DNA from: JBLNDG01 sp050261415
GTDB taxonomy: Bacteria > Bacillota > Clostridia > Lutisporales > Lutisporaceae
Direction of reading: 5' to 3'
Assembly (NCBI GenBank): GCA_050261415.1
Contig: JBLNDG010000237.1
Coordinates: 1 to 13,238, forward strand
DNA length: 13,238 nucleotides
The translations under genes were made by a program, and so were the position numbers. A model generated the notes under the pieces. That model was not told the origin of the DNA and searched no databases. It saw nothing but the letters and a program-made list of their open reading frames with translations. The first letter of the stretch is position 1, and each line of letters opens with the position of its first letter. Positions 1 through 8,143 of the stretch are shown piece by piece.

Positions 1-890
1 TACCCTAATGTATTCAATGCAGATCTGCTGTCACGCCAGTCGCTTCTTACTTTCACCCATAGCTGCAGGTTTACCTTGCAGTCAAGTATGTTTTCTATAT
101 CTATCCTGGCCCTTGTGCCTATCTCTTTGAGCATCCTGCCCTGTTTACCTATTATGATGCCCTTATGGGAATCCTTCTCGCAGTATATGGTAGCCTCAAT
201 ATCTATAATGCCTCTTTCGTCCCTTTCCTTCATGGATGTAACCTCCACCGCTGTTCCGTGGGGGACTTCTTCGGAAGTAAGGCCAAGTATCTTTTCCCTG
301 ATAAGCTCCGATATAATAAACTTTTCAGGCATGTCGGTGTAAATATCCTCCGGGAAATACAGCGGGCCCTCAGGCAGATGCTTTATAATCTCCTTCAGAA
401 GTTCATCCATATTTTCCCCTGTTTGGGCGGAAACAGGTATAATACAGTCAAAATAATCTTCGTGCATGCTCATTGATGCCAAGATTTGTCCCAGCTTGCC
501 TTTTGCTATCCTGTCAATTTTATTCAGGACAAGTATAACAGGTGAACTCACCTTTCTTGCGACTTCTACTATGTGCATGTCTCCCTGCCCTATTTCAGCC
601 GAGCAGTCAAAAACCACCACAACCACATCAACACCCTTAAGGGATTCGGTCGCAGACTTCACCATGTACTCTCCAAGCATATGCTTCGGTTTATGTATAC
701 CTGGAGTGTCAATAAATATAATTTGGGAATCATTTGTGGTATAGATGCATCGAATTGAATTTCTTGTCGTCTGGGGTTTGTTTGATATTATCGATACCCT
801 TTCGCCCAAAAGTTTGTTGATTAGTGTAGATTTTCCTACATTAGGCCTTCCAATAATTGATACAAAACCGGATTTAAACTTTTTATCCAT
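1..890 (-). CDS. era: GTPase Era, 3' end cut by window edge
   Basis: Era is a small GTPase that binds the 3' end of 16S rRNA and assists 30S subunit maturation, often at the membrane. About 296 residues are visible, and the family is usually near 300, so only a few C-terminal residues are missing. All G motifs are present: P-loop GRPNVGKST (residues 14-22), the TTRN switch I region (41-44), DTPG (61-64), NKID (123-126) and SAQ (154-156). The C-terminal type II KH domain shows the GxxG loop IIGKQG (246-251) and the closing LWVKVR...W run. The ATG at 888-890 has an AGGGGTGAT-type ribosome site just upstream and lies 32 nt after cdd. Linkage with cdd, dgkA and ybeY is the standard Firmicutes arrangement. 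The identification is secure. Confidence 0.97.
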   Translation of the reverse strand, partial: MDKKFKSGFVSIIGRPNVGKSTLINKLLGERVSIISNKPQTTRNSIRCIYTTNDSQIIFIDTPGIHKPKHMLGEYMVKSATESLKGVDVVVVVFDCSAEIGQGDMHIVEVARKVSSPVILVLNKIDRIAKGKLGQILASMSMHEDYFDCIIPVSAQTGENMDELLKEIIKHLPEGPLYFPEDIYTDMPEKFIISELIREKILGLTSEEVPHGTAVEVTSMKERDERGIIDIEATIYCEKDSHKGIIIGKQGRMLKEIGTRARIDIENILDCKVNLQLWVKVRSDWRDSRSALNTLG

Positions 891-922
891 CAAATCACCC
901 CTGTATGCTGTCGTATATATTA

Positions 923-1318
923 TTATTCCTTATCTGCTTTAAATTCTACAAATGCTTCCGGTAAAAGTTCCCCTATGGTATGGACCCTTACCTTATCTCC
1001 GCTTCTTGTTATAATCTTGATATCCAAGCCCCATTCCGATATGAACTGCCTGCATATTCCGCAGGGGTATGTAAAGGATTCCAGATTGCTGGCAACAGCT
1101 ATTGCCTCAAATTCCCTTTCTCCCTCCGAAATCGCTTTTGTCAGTGCAACTCTTTCAGCACATATTGCAGCACCGTAAGAAGCATTTTCTATATTGCAAC
1201 CTGTATATATTTTACCTGTCTTTGTAAGTACTGCAGCCCCTACTTTGAACTTTGAATATGGAACATACGCATATTTCATGGCGTCCTTCGCCTTATCCAA
1301 TAGTATGTCATAATTCAT
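923..1318 (-). CDS. cdd: cytidine deaminase
   Basis: This enzyme hydrolytically deaminates cytidine and deoxycytidine to uridine and deoxyuridine in pyrimidine salvage. It is a small zinc enzyme of the homotetrameric type (131 residues, normal length). The zinc and proton-shuttle motifs are intact: C53-A-E55 and P85-C86-G-I-C89. The substrate-binding CNIENASYG stretch (41-49) is also intact. I chose the ATG at 1316-1318 over the longer GTG start at 1327. An AGGAG at 1327-1331 sits 8 nt before the ATG, whereas the GTG would lie against that same ribosome site. The lipoprotein gene upstream ends 5 nt before this start, so the two are probably translationally coupled. era follows after 32 nt. 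Confidence 0.96.
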   Translation of the reverse strand: MNYDILLDKAKDAMKYAYVPYSKFKVGAAVLTKTGKIYTGCNIENASYGAAICAERVALTKAISEGEREFEAIAVASNLESFTYPCGICRQFISEWGLDIKIITRSGDKVRVHTIGELLPEAFVEFKADKE

Positions 1319-1323
1319 GGTTT

Positions 1324-2376
1324 TCACTCCTTTATCTCAATCTTTACATAGTCTGGAACCACCTGAATCCATGTAACGCCTTTATTTAAGAGGATTTCAT
1401 TCCCTTTAAGGTCCTTGTAAACTGTCCTGGAGCTCCTATCCTCCTTGCTCCATTCAATTTCAATGAGTTTGCCGCCGGTAAGGTAATATCCCCGGTTCGT
1501 ACCTAAGTTATTAACTTCTAGTCTTCCCACTTTATCCAGTACTTTAGCCGTCGTCTTCTCAATTATTATATTAGTTGTCGAAATTTCTTTCCCCGACTCT
1601 TTGTCCTTAAGCCTTGTATCATTTATTGTCCTGTAATATATTTTTTCTTTCCCGTCATATTCATATCCGACTTTATAATTTTTACTATAGTTCATACTTA
1701 TCGATCCGGTTCTCTTTCCATCCAGATCCATAAACTCCTGGCTGAATTTGAAATATTCCGGAGCACTTTTGTTTTCAAACTTGTTTTTGGACATGACTTC
1801 CCTCATAAGCTTCGTGCTTGTGTAAAGGTTATGAGGCATTTTCCTGTCATTTGAACGCCAAAAGCACGGGGAACCCTTTAAGTCATTCAAGGTGTCCACC
1901 TGCAATTTTACCAGGTCCTGCAGCGCTTGGGGGCTGCCCCCGCAATGGACATATACAGCATTGAATTCCAGAGCCTTATCTATAAAATATGGCCTGGCGC
2001 TTCTCACCGGTCCGATTTTTTCAGATTGGTTATGATGATATATTGCCATGTATCTTGTTATATTCCCTTCAACAGGGATTTCGTATACTATTTCTGCCTC
2101 AAGAAGTCCTGACTGAGGCCTTGCATTATGCTCATTGTCTATCATTACTGCTATCGGTCTGAGCTTCAAATCCTCCGCATCCTGCACCGGCAATCCGGTG
2201 ATCGGACATATTCCGCCTGATTGTTCGGGACTTGGCTGAATAGTTGGCTGTGGTGTAATCTCTGGTTCCTGGGTTATTGTGTTATTTACCGGTTCGGTCT
2301 TTTTGGCACAGCCGGAAAATATTACTGCCGCCATACAGGTAATGAGTAGTATTATTAGCCATTTTTTACTATTCAT
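1324..2376 (-). CDS. DUF3048 (YerB-like) lipoprotein
   Basis: This is a predicted membrane-anchored extracytoplasmic lipoprotein of 350 residues. It has a signal peptide with a charged start, a hydrophobic core (residues 6-20) and the lipobox FSGC with lipidated Cys23. A proline- and glutamine-rich linker (about 30-52) follows. The body matches my recollection of the DUF3048 family, whose Bacillus member is YerB. The family hallmarks are the CPITG opening, RPIAVMIDN (about 77-85), the ARPQSGL...EIVYE stretch, and ITRYMAIYHH followed by KIGPVRSARPYF. The biochemical role of this family is not established as far as I know. The ATG at 2374-2376 has a modest AGAGGG ribosome site. Its place between dgkA and cdd is not the Bacillus order, and a 108-nt gap upstream may hold its own promoter. 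Confidence 0.88.
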   Translation of the reverse strand: MNSKKWLIILLITCMAAVIFSGCAKKTEPVNNTITQEPEITPQPTIQPSPEQSGGICPITGLPVQDAEDLKLRPIAVMIDNEHNARPQSGLLEAEIVYEIPVEGNITRYMAIYHHNQSEKIGPVRSARPYFIDKALEFNAVYVHCGGSPQALQDLVKLQVDTLNDLKGSPCFWRSNDRKMPHNLYTSTKLMREVMSKNKFENKSAPEYFKFSQEFMDLDGKRTGSISMNYSKNYKVGYEYDGKEKIYYRTINDTRLKDKESGKEISTTNIIIEKTTAKVLDKVGRLEVNNLGTNRGYYLTGGKLIEIEWSKEDRSSRTVYKDLKGNEILLNKGVTWIQVVPDYVKIEIKE

Positions 2377-2417
2377 TTGAAACCCTCTTTCTCTATTTAT
2401 ATTTTTAAAACTTGTAC

Positions 2418-2447
2418 ATTAGAAAACAATATCTGCCATTTTCTAAT
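2418..2447. repeat. AT-rich inverted repeat in dgkA-lipoprotein gap
   Basis: ATTAGAAAA (2418-2426) and TTTTCTAAT (2439-2447) are perfect 9-bp inverted arms around a 12-nt spacer. They lie in the 108-nt gap between dgkA and the lipoprotein gene. There is no GC-rich stem and no T-run directly after it on the minus strand, so it is a poor terminator. It could be an operator or a weak RNA hairpin near a promoter for the lipoprotein-cdd-era genes. The function is unknown. Confidence 0.4.
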
Positions 2448-2484
2448 TTCAGAAGGCTTGTCCCCCAAAAAACACGCTCAATTA

Positions 2485-2862
2485 TTACCTCACTGTTCTC
2501 TCAATAATGCTCCATATATATTTTGAAAAAATAAGCACTCCAATCAATACAGAGTTTATGGCGGAAACCAGAACCGCTCCTGCAGCCACATCCTTTGCTA
2601 CTTTTGCAATTGGGTGGTATTCCAGGGTAGCTGTATCAACAGCTCTTTCGATGGCTGTATTTAAGAGTTCACATATTATCACCATCGAAATCGAAATAAG
2701 CAGAAGAATCAGCTCGATCCTTGTCACTCTCAAAGCCATACTGCAAATCAATACTATTGTTGCGGCAACCAGATGTATTCTGATGTTTCTTTGGGTTTTC
2801 ACAGCATAAGCTATACCCTCCAAAGCATACCTGAAGCTGTCCATCAAATTTCTCGATCCCAC
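2485..2862 (-). CDS. dgkA: diacylglycerol kinase family protein (probable undecaprenol kinase)
   Basis: This is a small integral membrane kinase of 125 residues. In Gram-positive bacteria this family mainly phosphorylates undecaprenol, recycling the lipid carrier for cell-wall synthesis, with diacylglycerol as a secondary substrate. An amphipathic N-terminus (about 1-28) is followed by three hydrophobic segments (about 29-46, 50-67 and 93-113). The family signature E65-L-L-N-T-A-I-E72-R-A-V-D is present, and the second active-site segment carries K90-D91. The start is a GTG at 2860-2862, supported by an AGAGG ribosome site 8 nt upstream. The next in-frame ATG (codon 7) has no comparable site and would remove part of the amphipathic helix. 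ybeY ends 5 nt upstream, so the pair is probably coupled. Confidence 0.95.
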   Translation of the reverse strand: MGSRNLMDSFRYALEGIAYAVKTQRNIRIHLVAATIVLICSMALRVTRIELILLLISISMVIICELLNTAIERAVDTATLEYHPIAKVAKDVAAGAVLVSAINSVLIGVLIFSKYIWSIIERTVR

Positions 2863-2867
2863 ATTTA

Positions 2868-3368
2868 TTACCTCTGTTGTCTGTTCAATTTCATCTCTTT
2901 CAGTATATTCTCCTGTCTTTCAAACATAGCCTTTTCCTGAGCCTCATCCTCATGGTCATACCCTAAAAGGTGCAGCATGCCATGTACCAGCAGGAATGCC
3001 AGCTCCCTCTCGAAGCTGTGGCCATATTCCTCAGCTTGCTCTTTTACTTTTTCCATTGATATCACGATATCGCCCAAAGCCAGTTCCTCATCAATGTATT
3101 CAACATCTTCATCCTCTTCATCATTCTGGTCAACTTCTTCATCAAAATCCATCAGGGGAAAGGACAGCACGTCCGTTGTACTATCTATGCCCCTGTATTC
3201 CCGGTTTAAACTTCTCATTTCCTCGTTATTGACAAAAGAAATACTGACTTCGAATTCGTCTTCGCATTCTTCGTAGTCCAGGGCTTTGCCTACTACCTGT
3301 GCGACGAAAGTCTCCAACACTTCGTCTACTTTGATTATATCCTGTCTGTTGTCAATTAAAACTGACAT
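2868..3368 (-). CDS. ybeY: endoribonuclease YbeY (rRNA maturation factor)
   Basis: YbeY is a zinc-dependent endoribonuclease involved in 16S rRNA 3' end processing and ribosome quality control. It has 166 residues. The diagnostic zinc site HGMLHLLGYDH (129-139) gives the H-x3-H-x5-H pattern. The conserved NREYRG and DSTTDVLSFP segments (about 55-71) are also intact. Between LSFP and LGDIVIS there is a strongly acidic stretch (about 75-96) where most homologues have a short loop, so it looks like a species-specific insertion in an exposed loop. The ATG at 3366-3368 follows a GGAGGG ribosome site. pgpH lies 158 nt upstream. The intervening gap holds no gene, only a weak inverted repeat (3458-3468 with 3518-3528, one mismatch). 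Confidence 0.97.
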   Translation of the reverse strand: MSVLIDNRQDIIKVDEVLETFVAQVVGKALDYEECEDEFEVSISFVNNEEMRSLNREYRGIDSTTDVLSFPLMDFDEEVDQNDEEDEDVEYIDEELALGDIVISMEKVKEQAEEYGHSFERELAFLLVHGMLHLLGYDHEDEAQEKAMFERQENILKEMKLNRQQR

Positions 3369-3526
3369 ATTTTCATTCCCTCCATACTCTTATTATCCAT
3401 ATTTTGTACTATTAGCTATTATTTCACTTTCTATGCAGTTGCATGCTTGCGCTTTTCAGGCAATGGGCTATTGGCAATGATTGCATGTGGTCCTACGAAG
3501 CCCAGCTGATTCCTGGTGCCTATTGC

Positions 3527-5590
3527 CTAAATATCCTTAATATTTTCTGGATATTCTATCCTGTCATGGAATATTCCTGCCAGCACTTTGACAAAGGATT
3601 GTGCGATTTTTTCCAGGTCCTTAAGAGTCAGGTCGCATTGGTCAAGCTGTGTATCATTCAGCTTATCCTTAATTATTTTCCTGACACCCTGTTCGACTTG
3701 CTCCTGTGAAGGCTCACTCAGCGACCTTATATATGCCTCTACTGAATCGGCCATCATCACAATAGCTGCTTCCTTTGTCTGAGGCTTTTTAAACGGATAC
3801 CTGAACTTGTCCTCTTCAACAGAATCACTTCCATCGGCATTCATAGCCTTGTGATAAAAGTAAGAGACCAGGGTATTTCCGTGATGCTGCTCTATAATCC
3901 CTACAACCGAAGATGGAAGCTTGTTCTTTTTCGCTGTTTCAACTCCATCCTTTACGTGGGAGGTTATTATCAGAGCACTTAAGTTAGGTGTAATCTTGTC
4001 ATGGGGATTATCCTTCGTAATCTGGTTTTCCTTGAAAAAGTACGGTCTTTTCAGCTTGCCTATATCATGGTAATATGCTCCTACCCTGCACAGTAAAGGA
4101 TTGGCGTTTACATCTTCTGCTGCCGATTCTGCGAGGTTTCCAACCAGTATTGAATGATAGTACGTTCCCGGTGCTTCAATCAGAAGCCTTCGGAGTAAAG
4201 GCTGGTTGGGGTTTGAAAGCTCTAAAAGCTTAAGCGGTGTTATTATGTCAAAGGTTGATTCAAAAAATGGCAGGGTTCCTATGGTCAGGATGGCAGACAA
4301 TATACCCCCTGCGCCCCCGTACAGTGCATCAAACAGCATGCGCTGGGGCTCAACCCGGGTTATAAATCCCACACTGAATATTATAAGCATGCTGGTCAGG
4401 CTGATTGCCAGTCCGGTAAGCATGAAGGTGCTCCTGTGGTGACTCTGTGATACAAGCCCGGCTCCAAGGATCCCTGTAATCAGCATAACCGTTATCACAG
4501 AGAGATCAAAGCCTCCCAGGAAGCCCACCAGGATAGACATTATTATATTAGACAGTACTGCAATCCTTGGGTTTATAAGTATTGCTATAAGCATGACACC
4601 CGCCGGCAGCAGTATCAGGTAGTCGGATATGATCTTTGCGCCGATTGCAATCACGATTGAAATTATAAAGATAAGACTGATGAGGAAAATACTGGAGTTA
4701 TTCACCCATAACTTTTTATCGAACCGCTTCATGTAGAGGCCCACAATAAAAAGACACACTCCTATTATTATTCCATAGCCTGTGTATATTTGCGCAGACA
4801 GACCGGCACTGCTGTTTCCGTATAGGAGCCCATACTCCTTCAAAAGCTGTATCTGCTGTTCGGTAACCTCCTGACCCTTGTTCACTATTATGGTATTTTT
4901 CTTGATTATGACTTCATCTACAGCTTCCCTTGCCTGCTGTTTTTTCTGTAATGTAGTCTGCTCATCAAAATACATATTTGGTCTTAAAACCATAACCGCA
5001 ATATCTGCACCAATTTCATTCAATTTGCTTTTCTTGGGCAGATTCAGGAAGAAATCCCTTATGGTGCTTCTCTTGTCATTAATCTGCGTTTCCGTTATTC
5101 TTTCATTCAATATCTGGTTGTTTATATATTTTATATTGTCCCTCAAAGAGTTGAGGTCTGTATCCGATGTGTTGAGAAGTGTGTTGTAAAGGCTATTGTT
5201 CAGGCTTATATTTGATTCCTGCTCAATAGCATTGAGTTTTTGTGTTTTGTCAAGGGTTTCATTCTTTTTTACCGATTCAATGAGATCAAAGAAACTGTCG
5301 ACCTTCTTTTCTATATCAATCTGGACTGTCAAATCAAGCTTGTACACAGGTGCAACGCTTTCCTCCGCCTGTCGCCTTTTGGATTCTGTAGTCACCTTGT
5401 CCACTTCATCGGAAGGTGCATATATATCCTCTCCGGATATTTCCCCGGCGCTCAACTTGTATTTCTGCGGCGACACGTTCAGTACAAACAGAGAAAAAAG
5501 CACAGCAAAAAGACATGTAAATATAACTACTTTTGTAGCTGCATTGCTTTTAATCAGCCTTCTGAAGTTAGAAATAGAAAACTTAATCAT
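3527..5590 (-). CDS. pgpH: c-di-AMP phosphodiesterase PgpH, 7TMR-HD membrane protein
   Basis: This protein hydrolyses the second messenger c-di-AMP in the cytoplasm. It has 687 residues, close to the family's usual 700. The order is an N-terminal TM helix (about 20-39), a large extracytoplasmic 7TMR-HDED sensor region (about 45-265), and a multi-helix membrane block starting near 267 and ending near 445. The cytoplasmic HD domain follows. Visible metal-site residues are H479 (in GTYYHS), H508-D509 (in YYHDIGK), H545, H569-H570 (in EQHHG) and D615 (in MMADSVEA). The ATG at 5588-5590 has a GGGAGAAG ribosome site and lies 14 nt after the expected end of full-length phoH. The gene ends in TAG, as does yqfD, which argues that TAG is an ordinary stop codon here. 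Confidence 0.95.
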   Translation of the reverse strand: MIKFSISNFRRLIKSNAATKVVIFTCLFAVLFSLFVLNVSPQKYKLSAGEISGEDIYAPSDEVDKVTTESKRRQAEESVAPVYKLDLTVQIDIEKKVDSFFDLIESVKKNETLDKTQKLNAIEQESNISLNNSLYNTLLNTSDTDLNSLRDNIKYINNQILNERITETQINDKRSTIRDFFLNLPKKSKLNEIGADIAVMVLRPNMYFDEQTTLQKKQQAREAVDEVIIKKNTIIVNKGQEVTEQQIQLLKEYGLLYGNSSAGLSAQIYTGYGIIIGVCLFIVGLYMKRFDKKLWVNNSSIFLISLIFIISIVIAIGAKIISDYLILLPAGVMLIAILINPRIAVLSNIIMSILVGFLGGFDLSVITVMLITGILGAGLVSQSHHRSTFMLTGLAISLTSMLIIFSVGFITRVEPQRMLFDALYGGAGGILSAILTIGTLPFFESTFDIITPLKLLELSNPNQPLLRRLLIEAPGTYYHSILVGNLAESAAEDVNANPLLCRVGAYYHDIGKLKRPYFFKENQITKDNPHDKITPNLSALIITSHVKDGVETAKKNKLPSSVVGIIEQHHGNTLVSYFYHKAMNADGSDSVEEDKFRYPFKKPQTKEAAIVMMADSVEAYIRSLSEPSQEQVEQGVRKIIKDKLNDTQLDQCDLTLKDLEKIAQSFVKVLAGIFHDRIEYPENIKDI

Positions 5591-5604
5591 TAATCTTCTC
5601 CCAT

Positions 5605-5766
5605 TTACTCTGAAATATCTTCTCTGTTATTACGCTCCCTGCTTTCCGCATTCAGTTTTTCATATCTTTCATAAGCCTTTATTATATCTCTTACAAGCCT
5701 GTGCCTTACCACGTCTTTTTCATTGAAATAGACAAATTCAATGCCTTTAATATTTTTAAGAAATTC
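5605..5766 (-). pseudogene. C-terminal remainder of phoH after in-frame TAG
   Basis: Directly after the TAG that ends the readable phoH frame, the same frame stays open for 53 codons and closes with TAA at 5605-5607. The encoded segment begins EFLKNIKGIEFVYF and contains DVVRHRLVRDIIKAYERY. That matches the conserved PhoH C-terminus with its DVVRH motif. Frame, length and content together show that this stretch belonged to phoH. It has no start codon or ribosome site of its own, so without readthrough it is not translated. A CAG-to-TAG change, or a base-call error, is the simplest origin. Confidence 0.85.
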
Positions 5767-6612
5767 CTAGGCTTCTTTAAGTCCGGAGAATTTGCCCCTC
5801 GGCAGGTCCACCTGCGTAATATCCCCTGTTATTATCGCTTTTGACCCAAAGCCCAGTCTGGTTAAAAACATCTTCATCTGTTCCGGTGAAGTATTCTGGG
5901 CTTCATCAAGTATGACGTAAGAATCATCAAGGGTCCTGCCCCTCATATATGCAAGGGGTGCAACCTCTATTACTCCTCTTTCTATTTGCTTCTGGTAGGT
6001 TTCAACCCCAAGTATATCATATAGTGCATCATATAAGGGCCTCAGGTAAGGGTCTACCTTGTTCTGCAGATCGCCTGGCAAAAAGCCCAGCTTTTCCCCT
6101 GCTTCCACTGCAGGCCTGGTAAGTATTATCCTGCTTACTTCCCTGTTCTTAAAGGCTTTTACCGCCATTGCCATTGCAAGATACGTTTTACCGGTACCTG
6201 CGGGGCCAATCCCGAATACTACGTCGTTGCCCAGTATTGCATCAACATATTTCTTTTGCCCGATGGTTTTGCATTTTATTGCTCTGCCTCTTGCCGTGGT
6301 AATTATGACATCGCTAAGCTCGTAAGACTTCTTTTCTTCACCTTCCCTGACCAATTCCATGGTATAGCTTACAGAGTGACTGGTAATTATCTCTCCTTCA
6401 TCCTGCATTTTAAGCAGTATATCCAAGGTCTTTCTGACCATATTTACCGCCTTCTCTTCACCAATTACCTTTACTTCACCTTCTCTTACGATGATATCTA
6501 CGCCGAACTCCTCTTCGATCATTTTCAGGTTTTGATCGAAGTTACCGAAAAGGCTGATTATTTTTTCCATATCATGTATCTCTATGTTTGACTCTATAAT
6601 GTTGCTTGACAA
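5767..6612 (-). CDS. phoH: PhoH family ATPase, truncated by an in-frame TAG
   Basis: This is a PhoH/YbeZ-type P-loop ATPase, a family linked to RNA metabolism and often encoded beside ybeY and pgpH. The readable product has 281 residues against about 320-335 expected. An N-terminal KH-like region (about 20-70) precedes the ATPase core. Walker A is GPAGTGKT (136-143), Walker B is YVILDEAQN (232-240), and the ITGD...QVDLPRG segment (261-273) follows. The frame is then broken by TAG at 5767-5769 just after SGLKEA, removing the conserved DVVRH helix encoded further on. The start is TTG at 6610-6612. A perfect AGGAGG (6620-6625), overlapping the yqfD stop, lies 7 nt upstream, while the first internal ATG (codon 15) lacks a good site. 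Whether the short protein works is unknown. Confidence 0.9.
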   Translation of the reverse strand: MSSNIIESNIEIHDMEKIISLFGNFDQNLKMIEEEFGVDIIVREGEVKVIGEEKAVNMVRKTLDILLKMQDEGEIITSHSVSYTMELVREGEEKKSYELSDVIITTARGRAIKCKTIGQKKYVDAILGNDVVFGIGPAGTGKTYLAMAMAVKAFKNREVSRIILTRPAVEAGEKLGFLPGDLQNKVDPYLRPLYDALYDILGVETYQKQIERGVIEVAPLAYMRGRTLDDSYVILDEAQNTSPEQMKMFLTRLGFGSKAIITGDITQVDLPRGKFSGLKEA

Positions 6613-6623
6613 TGCTTCTCCTC

Positions 6624-7802
6624 CTATTTTATTTTTTGTTTGACTCCTATATCTTCAAGGACTTCAACTGCTATCTTTGCTTTTACAGATTTCTTATCCA
6701 CATAATAGTTTATTTGCCTATTAAGTATTACAGCTTCTTCCGGTATCTGCAGCTTTATTCTTGCATTTAGCCTCTCTTCACACCTTTGCTTCGCTTCATT
6801 GACAGTAACGGTTTTCAGAGAGGGTAACAGCTCCTCAAATCTATATTCTATAAGTTTCACCGGGAATACATAATCCCCGAAGCTTAATATATTCTTTTCT
6901 TCCACGTATTCGTTGTAATCTTTAAATTTGATGCTCTTTTTACCGGACAATTCCTTGTTCAGTATCTGAAGCTTGTATTGGGTGGCAGTATTGCCTGTGG
7001 GCTTATAATCCACCTGCTGCAGTGGTATCTCCTCTACGTCCTCATACCAGGTCCTTGCGCTTACCTTCGCCATTGAGTGGATGTACCTCGTTTCAAGGTT
7101 CTCCCTGGCAATTGTTCCTGTGACCAGCTTCTGTCCCTTTCTTACCGTATCTCCATCCTTAACCATAGGGTCGCCGCTAAGAACCAGTATTTTGGATATG
7201 ACGCCATCCTTGGCAGCCACTATATCGCAAGCATCACTGCGGCTTATTATATGGGGCTCTTCCCCCTTCTCCACAACCTCGATGACTGCTTTTGTTCCCT
7301 TTATCTGAATGCCTATCCACGATAGCTCCGGCATCTTGATTAATATCCGGTTCTCTATATGTCTTTTGTCCAATTTCCCCTTAAGGGCTCCTTCGCGCAG
7401 GCCTTCCTCATAGAGGCACTTTACCAGTTTGGTATTATCAATATTTTTTGTACCGACTATTTCAATCATCCAGATAAAGGAAGACATAATATAAACAAAA
7501 ATAAACAATGACAGCAAGGCTGCATAAAAAAGCTTTCTCCTCTTAACATTCCTGATAACAAAAGGAAATCCATGCTTACTTAATATGCTGACTGAACTGT
7601 CTGTCTTCCTTACAATTTCTCTGAGCCTTGTAAAATTCCCCAGACCAATTTTGGCTTTTATTGTAGTGTATTCAACCTTCTCAATGTCCCATATATATAT
7701 ATTATTGACAACTGCCAGATTAATAAATCTCTCAATCTTCAATCCTTTAACAATAATAATAGCATATCCCCTGAAATAATTCCATATTCGTATGATAAAC
7801 AT
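6624..7802 (-). CDS. yqfD: sporulation protein YqfD
   Basis: YqfD is a membrane protein of the late sporulation programme. In Bacillus it is made in the mother cell under sigma-E together with YqfC. It has 392 residues, normal for the family. An N-terminal cytoplasmic region (1-90) is followed by one clear membrane segment (about 91-116) and a long, presumably extracytoplasmic domain. That domain opens like a POTRA-type fold (IEIVGTKNIDNTKLVKCL, then MPELSWIGIQIKG) and continues with a lipoyl-like beta domain (DGVISKILVLSGDPMVKDGD). The ATG at 7800-7802 follows a GAGGGGG ribosome site and lies 20 nt after yqfC. The gene ends with TAG overlapping the phoH ribosome site, which suggests coupling. 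Confidence 0.95.
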   Translation of the reverse strand: MFIIRIWNYFRGYAIIIVKGLKIERFINLAVVNNIYIWDIEKVEYTTIKAKIGLGNFTRLREIVRKTDSSVSILSKHGFPFVIRNVKRRKLFYAALLSLFIFVYIMSSFIWMIEIVGTKNIDNTKLVKCLYEEGLREGALKGKLDKRHIENRILIKMPELSWIGIQIKGTKAVIEVVEKGEEPHIISRSDACDIVAAKDGVISKILVLSGDPMVKDGDTVRKGQKLVTGTIARENLETRYIHSMAKVSARTWYEDVEEIPLQQVDYKPTGNTATQYKLQILNKELSGKKSIKFKDYNEYVEEKNILSFGDYVFPVKLIEYRFEELLPSLKTVTVNEAKQRCEERLNARIKLQIPEEAVILNRQINYYVDKKSVKAKIAVEVLEDIGVKQKIK

Positions 7803-7822
7803 GGCTTTTCCCCCTCAGACCA

Positions 7823-8095
7823 TTAATAGCTGACGCTTAGAATTTCACCGGTAATTGTTATTTCCTCCTGGAATATTTGTTTTATGCTAAGGTTCTTGCC
7901 GCATAGCTTCATAATTCCACTGCCGGTATTGACTCTTATGAGCTCTTCATTGTATTCGATTATCCCCTTGTGGTTTTCAATTGTAACCTGACTGGTTCCG
8001 ATAATAATAACTTTTGAAACATCCAGGACTATATCCTTCGGAAGTTCAAAAGCGTTAGACAGCTTCTCCCTGATTTTGTAACTCCTTTTACCCAT
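7823..8095 (-). CDS. yqfC: sporulation protein YqfC (YabP/YqfC family)
   Basis: This is a small protein of the YabP family, normally encoded directly before yqfD and required late in spore formation in Bacillus relatives. It has 90 residues. Family features are an N-terminal basic stretch, the ELPKDIVLDVSKVIIIG segment (about 17-33), the ENHKGIIEY motif (about 40-48) and a C-terminal beta-rich part. I chose the ATG at 8093-8095. An AGGTGG at 8101-8106 lies 5 nt upstream, whereas the longer GTG start at 8104 would sit inside that ribosome site. It is the first gene of the housekeeping run. Upstream lies the palindrome-rich intergenic region, so its promoter should be between 8096 and about 8180. 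I could not assign one firmly. Confidence 0.92.
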   Translation of the reverse strand: MGKRSYKIREKLSNAFELPKDIVLDVSKVIIIGTSQVTIENHKGIIEYNEELIRVNTGSGIMKLCGKNLSIKQIFQEEITITGEILSVSY

Positions 8096-8143
8096 AGCGC
8101 CCACCTCTATATAAATGTATGCTGGTGAGGCATAATGAAGAAC

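Noticed and set aside
3443..3526. Open frame continuing about 30 codons after the pgpH TAG, suggesting readthrough
   Set aside because: PgpH ends naturally at this point (RIEYPEN...), and the downstream frame resembles no family extension. It is ordinary non-coding sequence.
3458..3528. Inverted words AGGCAATGGGC and GCCTATTGCCT in the ybeY-pgpH gap
   Set aside because: There is one mismatch, a loop of about 50 nt, and no T-run. The pairing is too weak to call a terminator or a regulatory element.
5196..5726. 176-residue plus-strand open frame opposite pgpH
   Set aside because: It is antisense to the well-supported pgpH and phoH frames, shows no recognisable domain and has a low-complexity composition. 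It is a shadow frame.
8114..8121. CATACATT on the minus strand before yqfC, resembling a sigma-E -10 box
   Set aside because: The -10 match is good and yqfC is a sigma-E gene in Bacillus, but I see no convincing -35 at the right spacing and the site lies very close to the ribosome site. Not strong enough to annotate.
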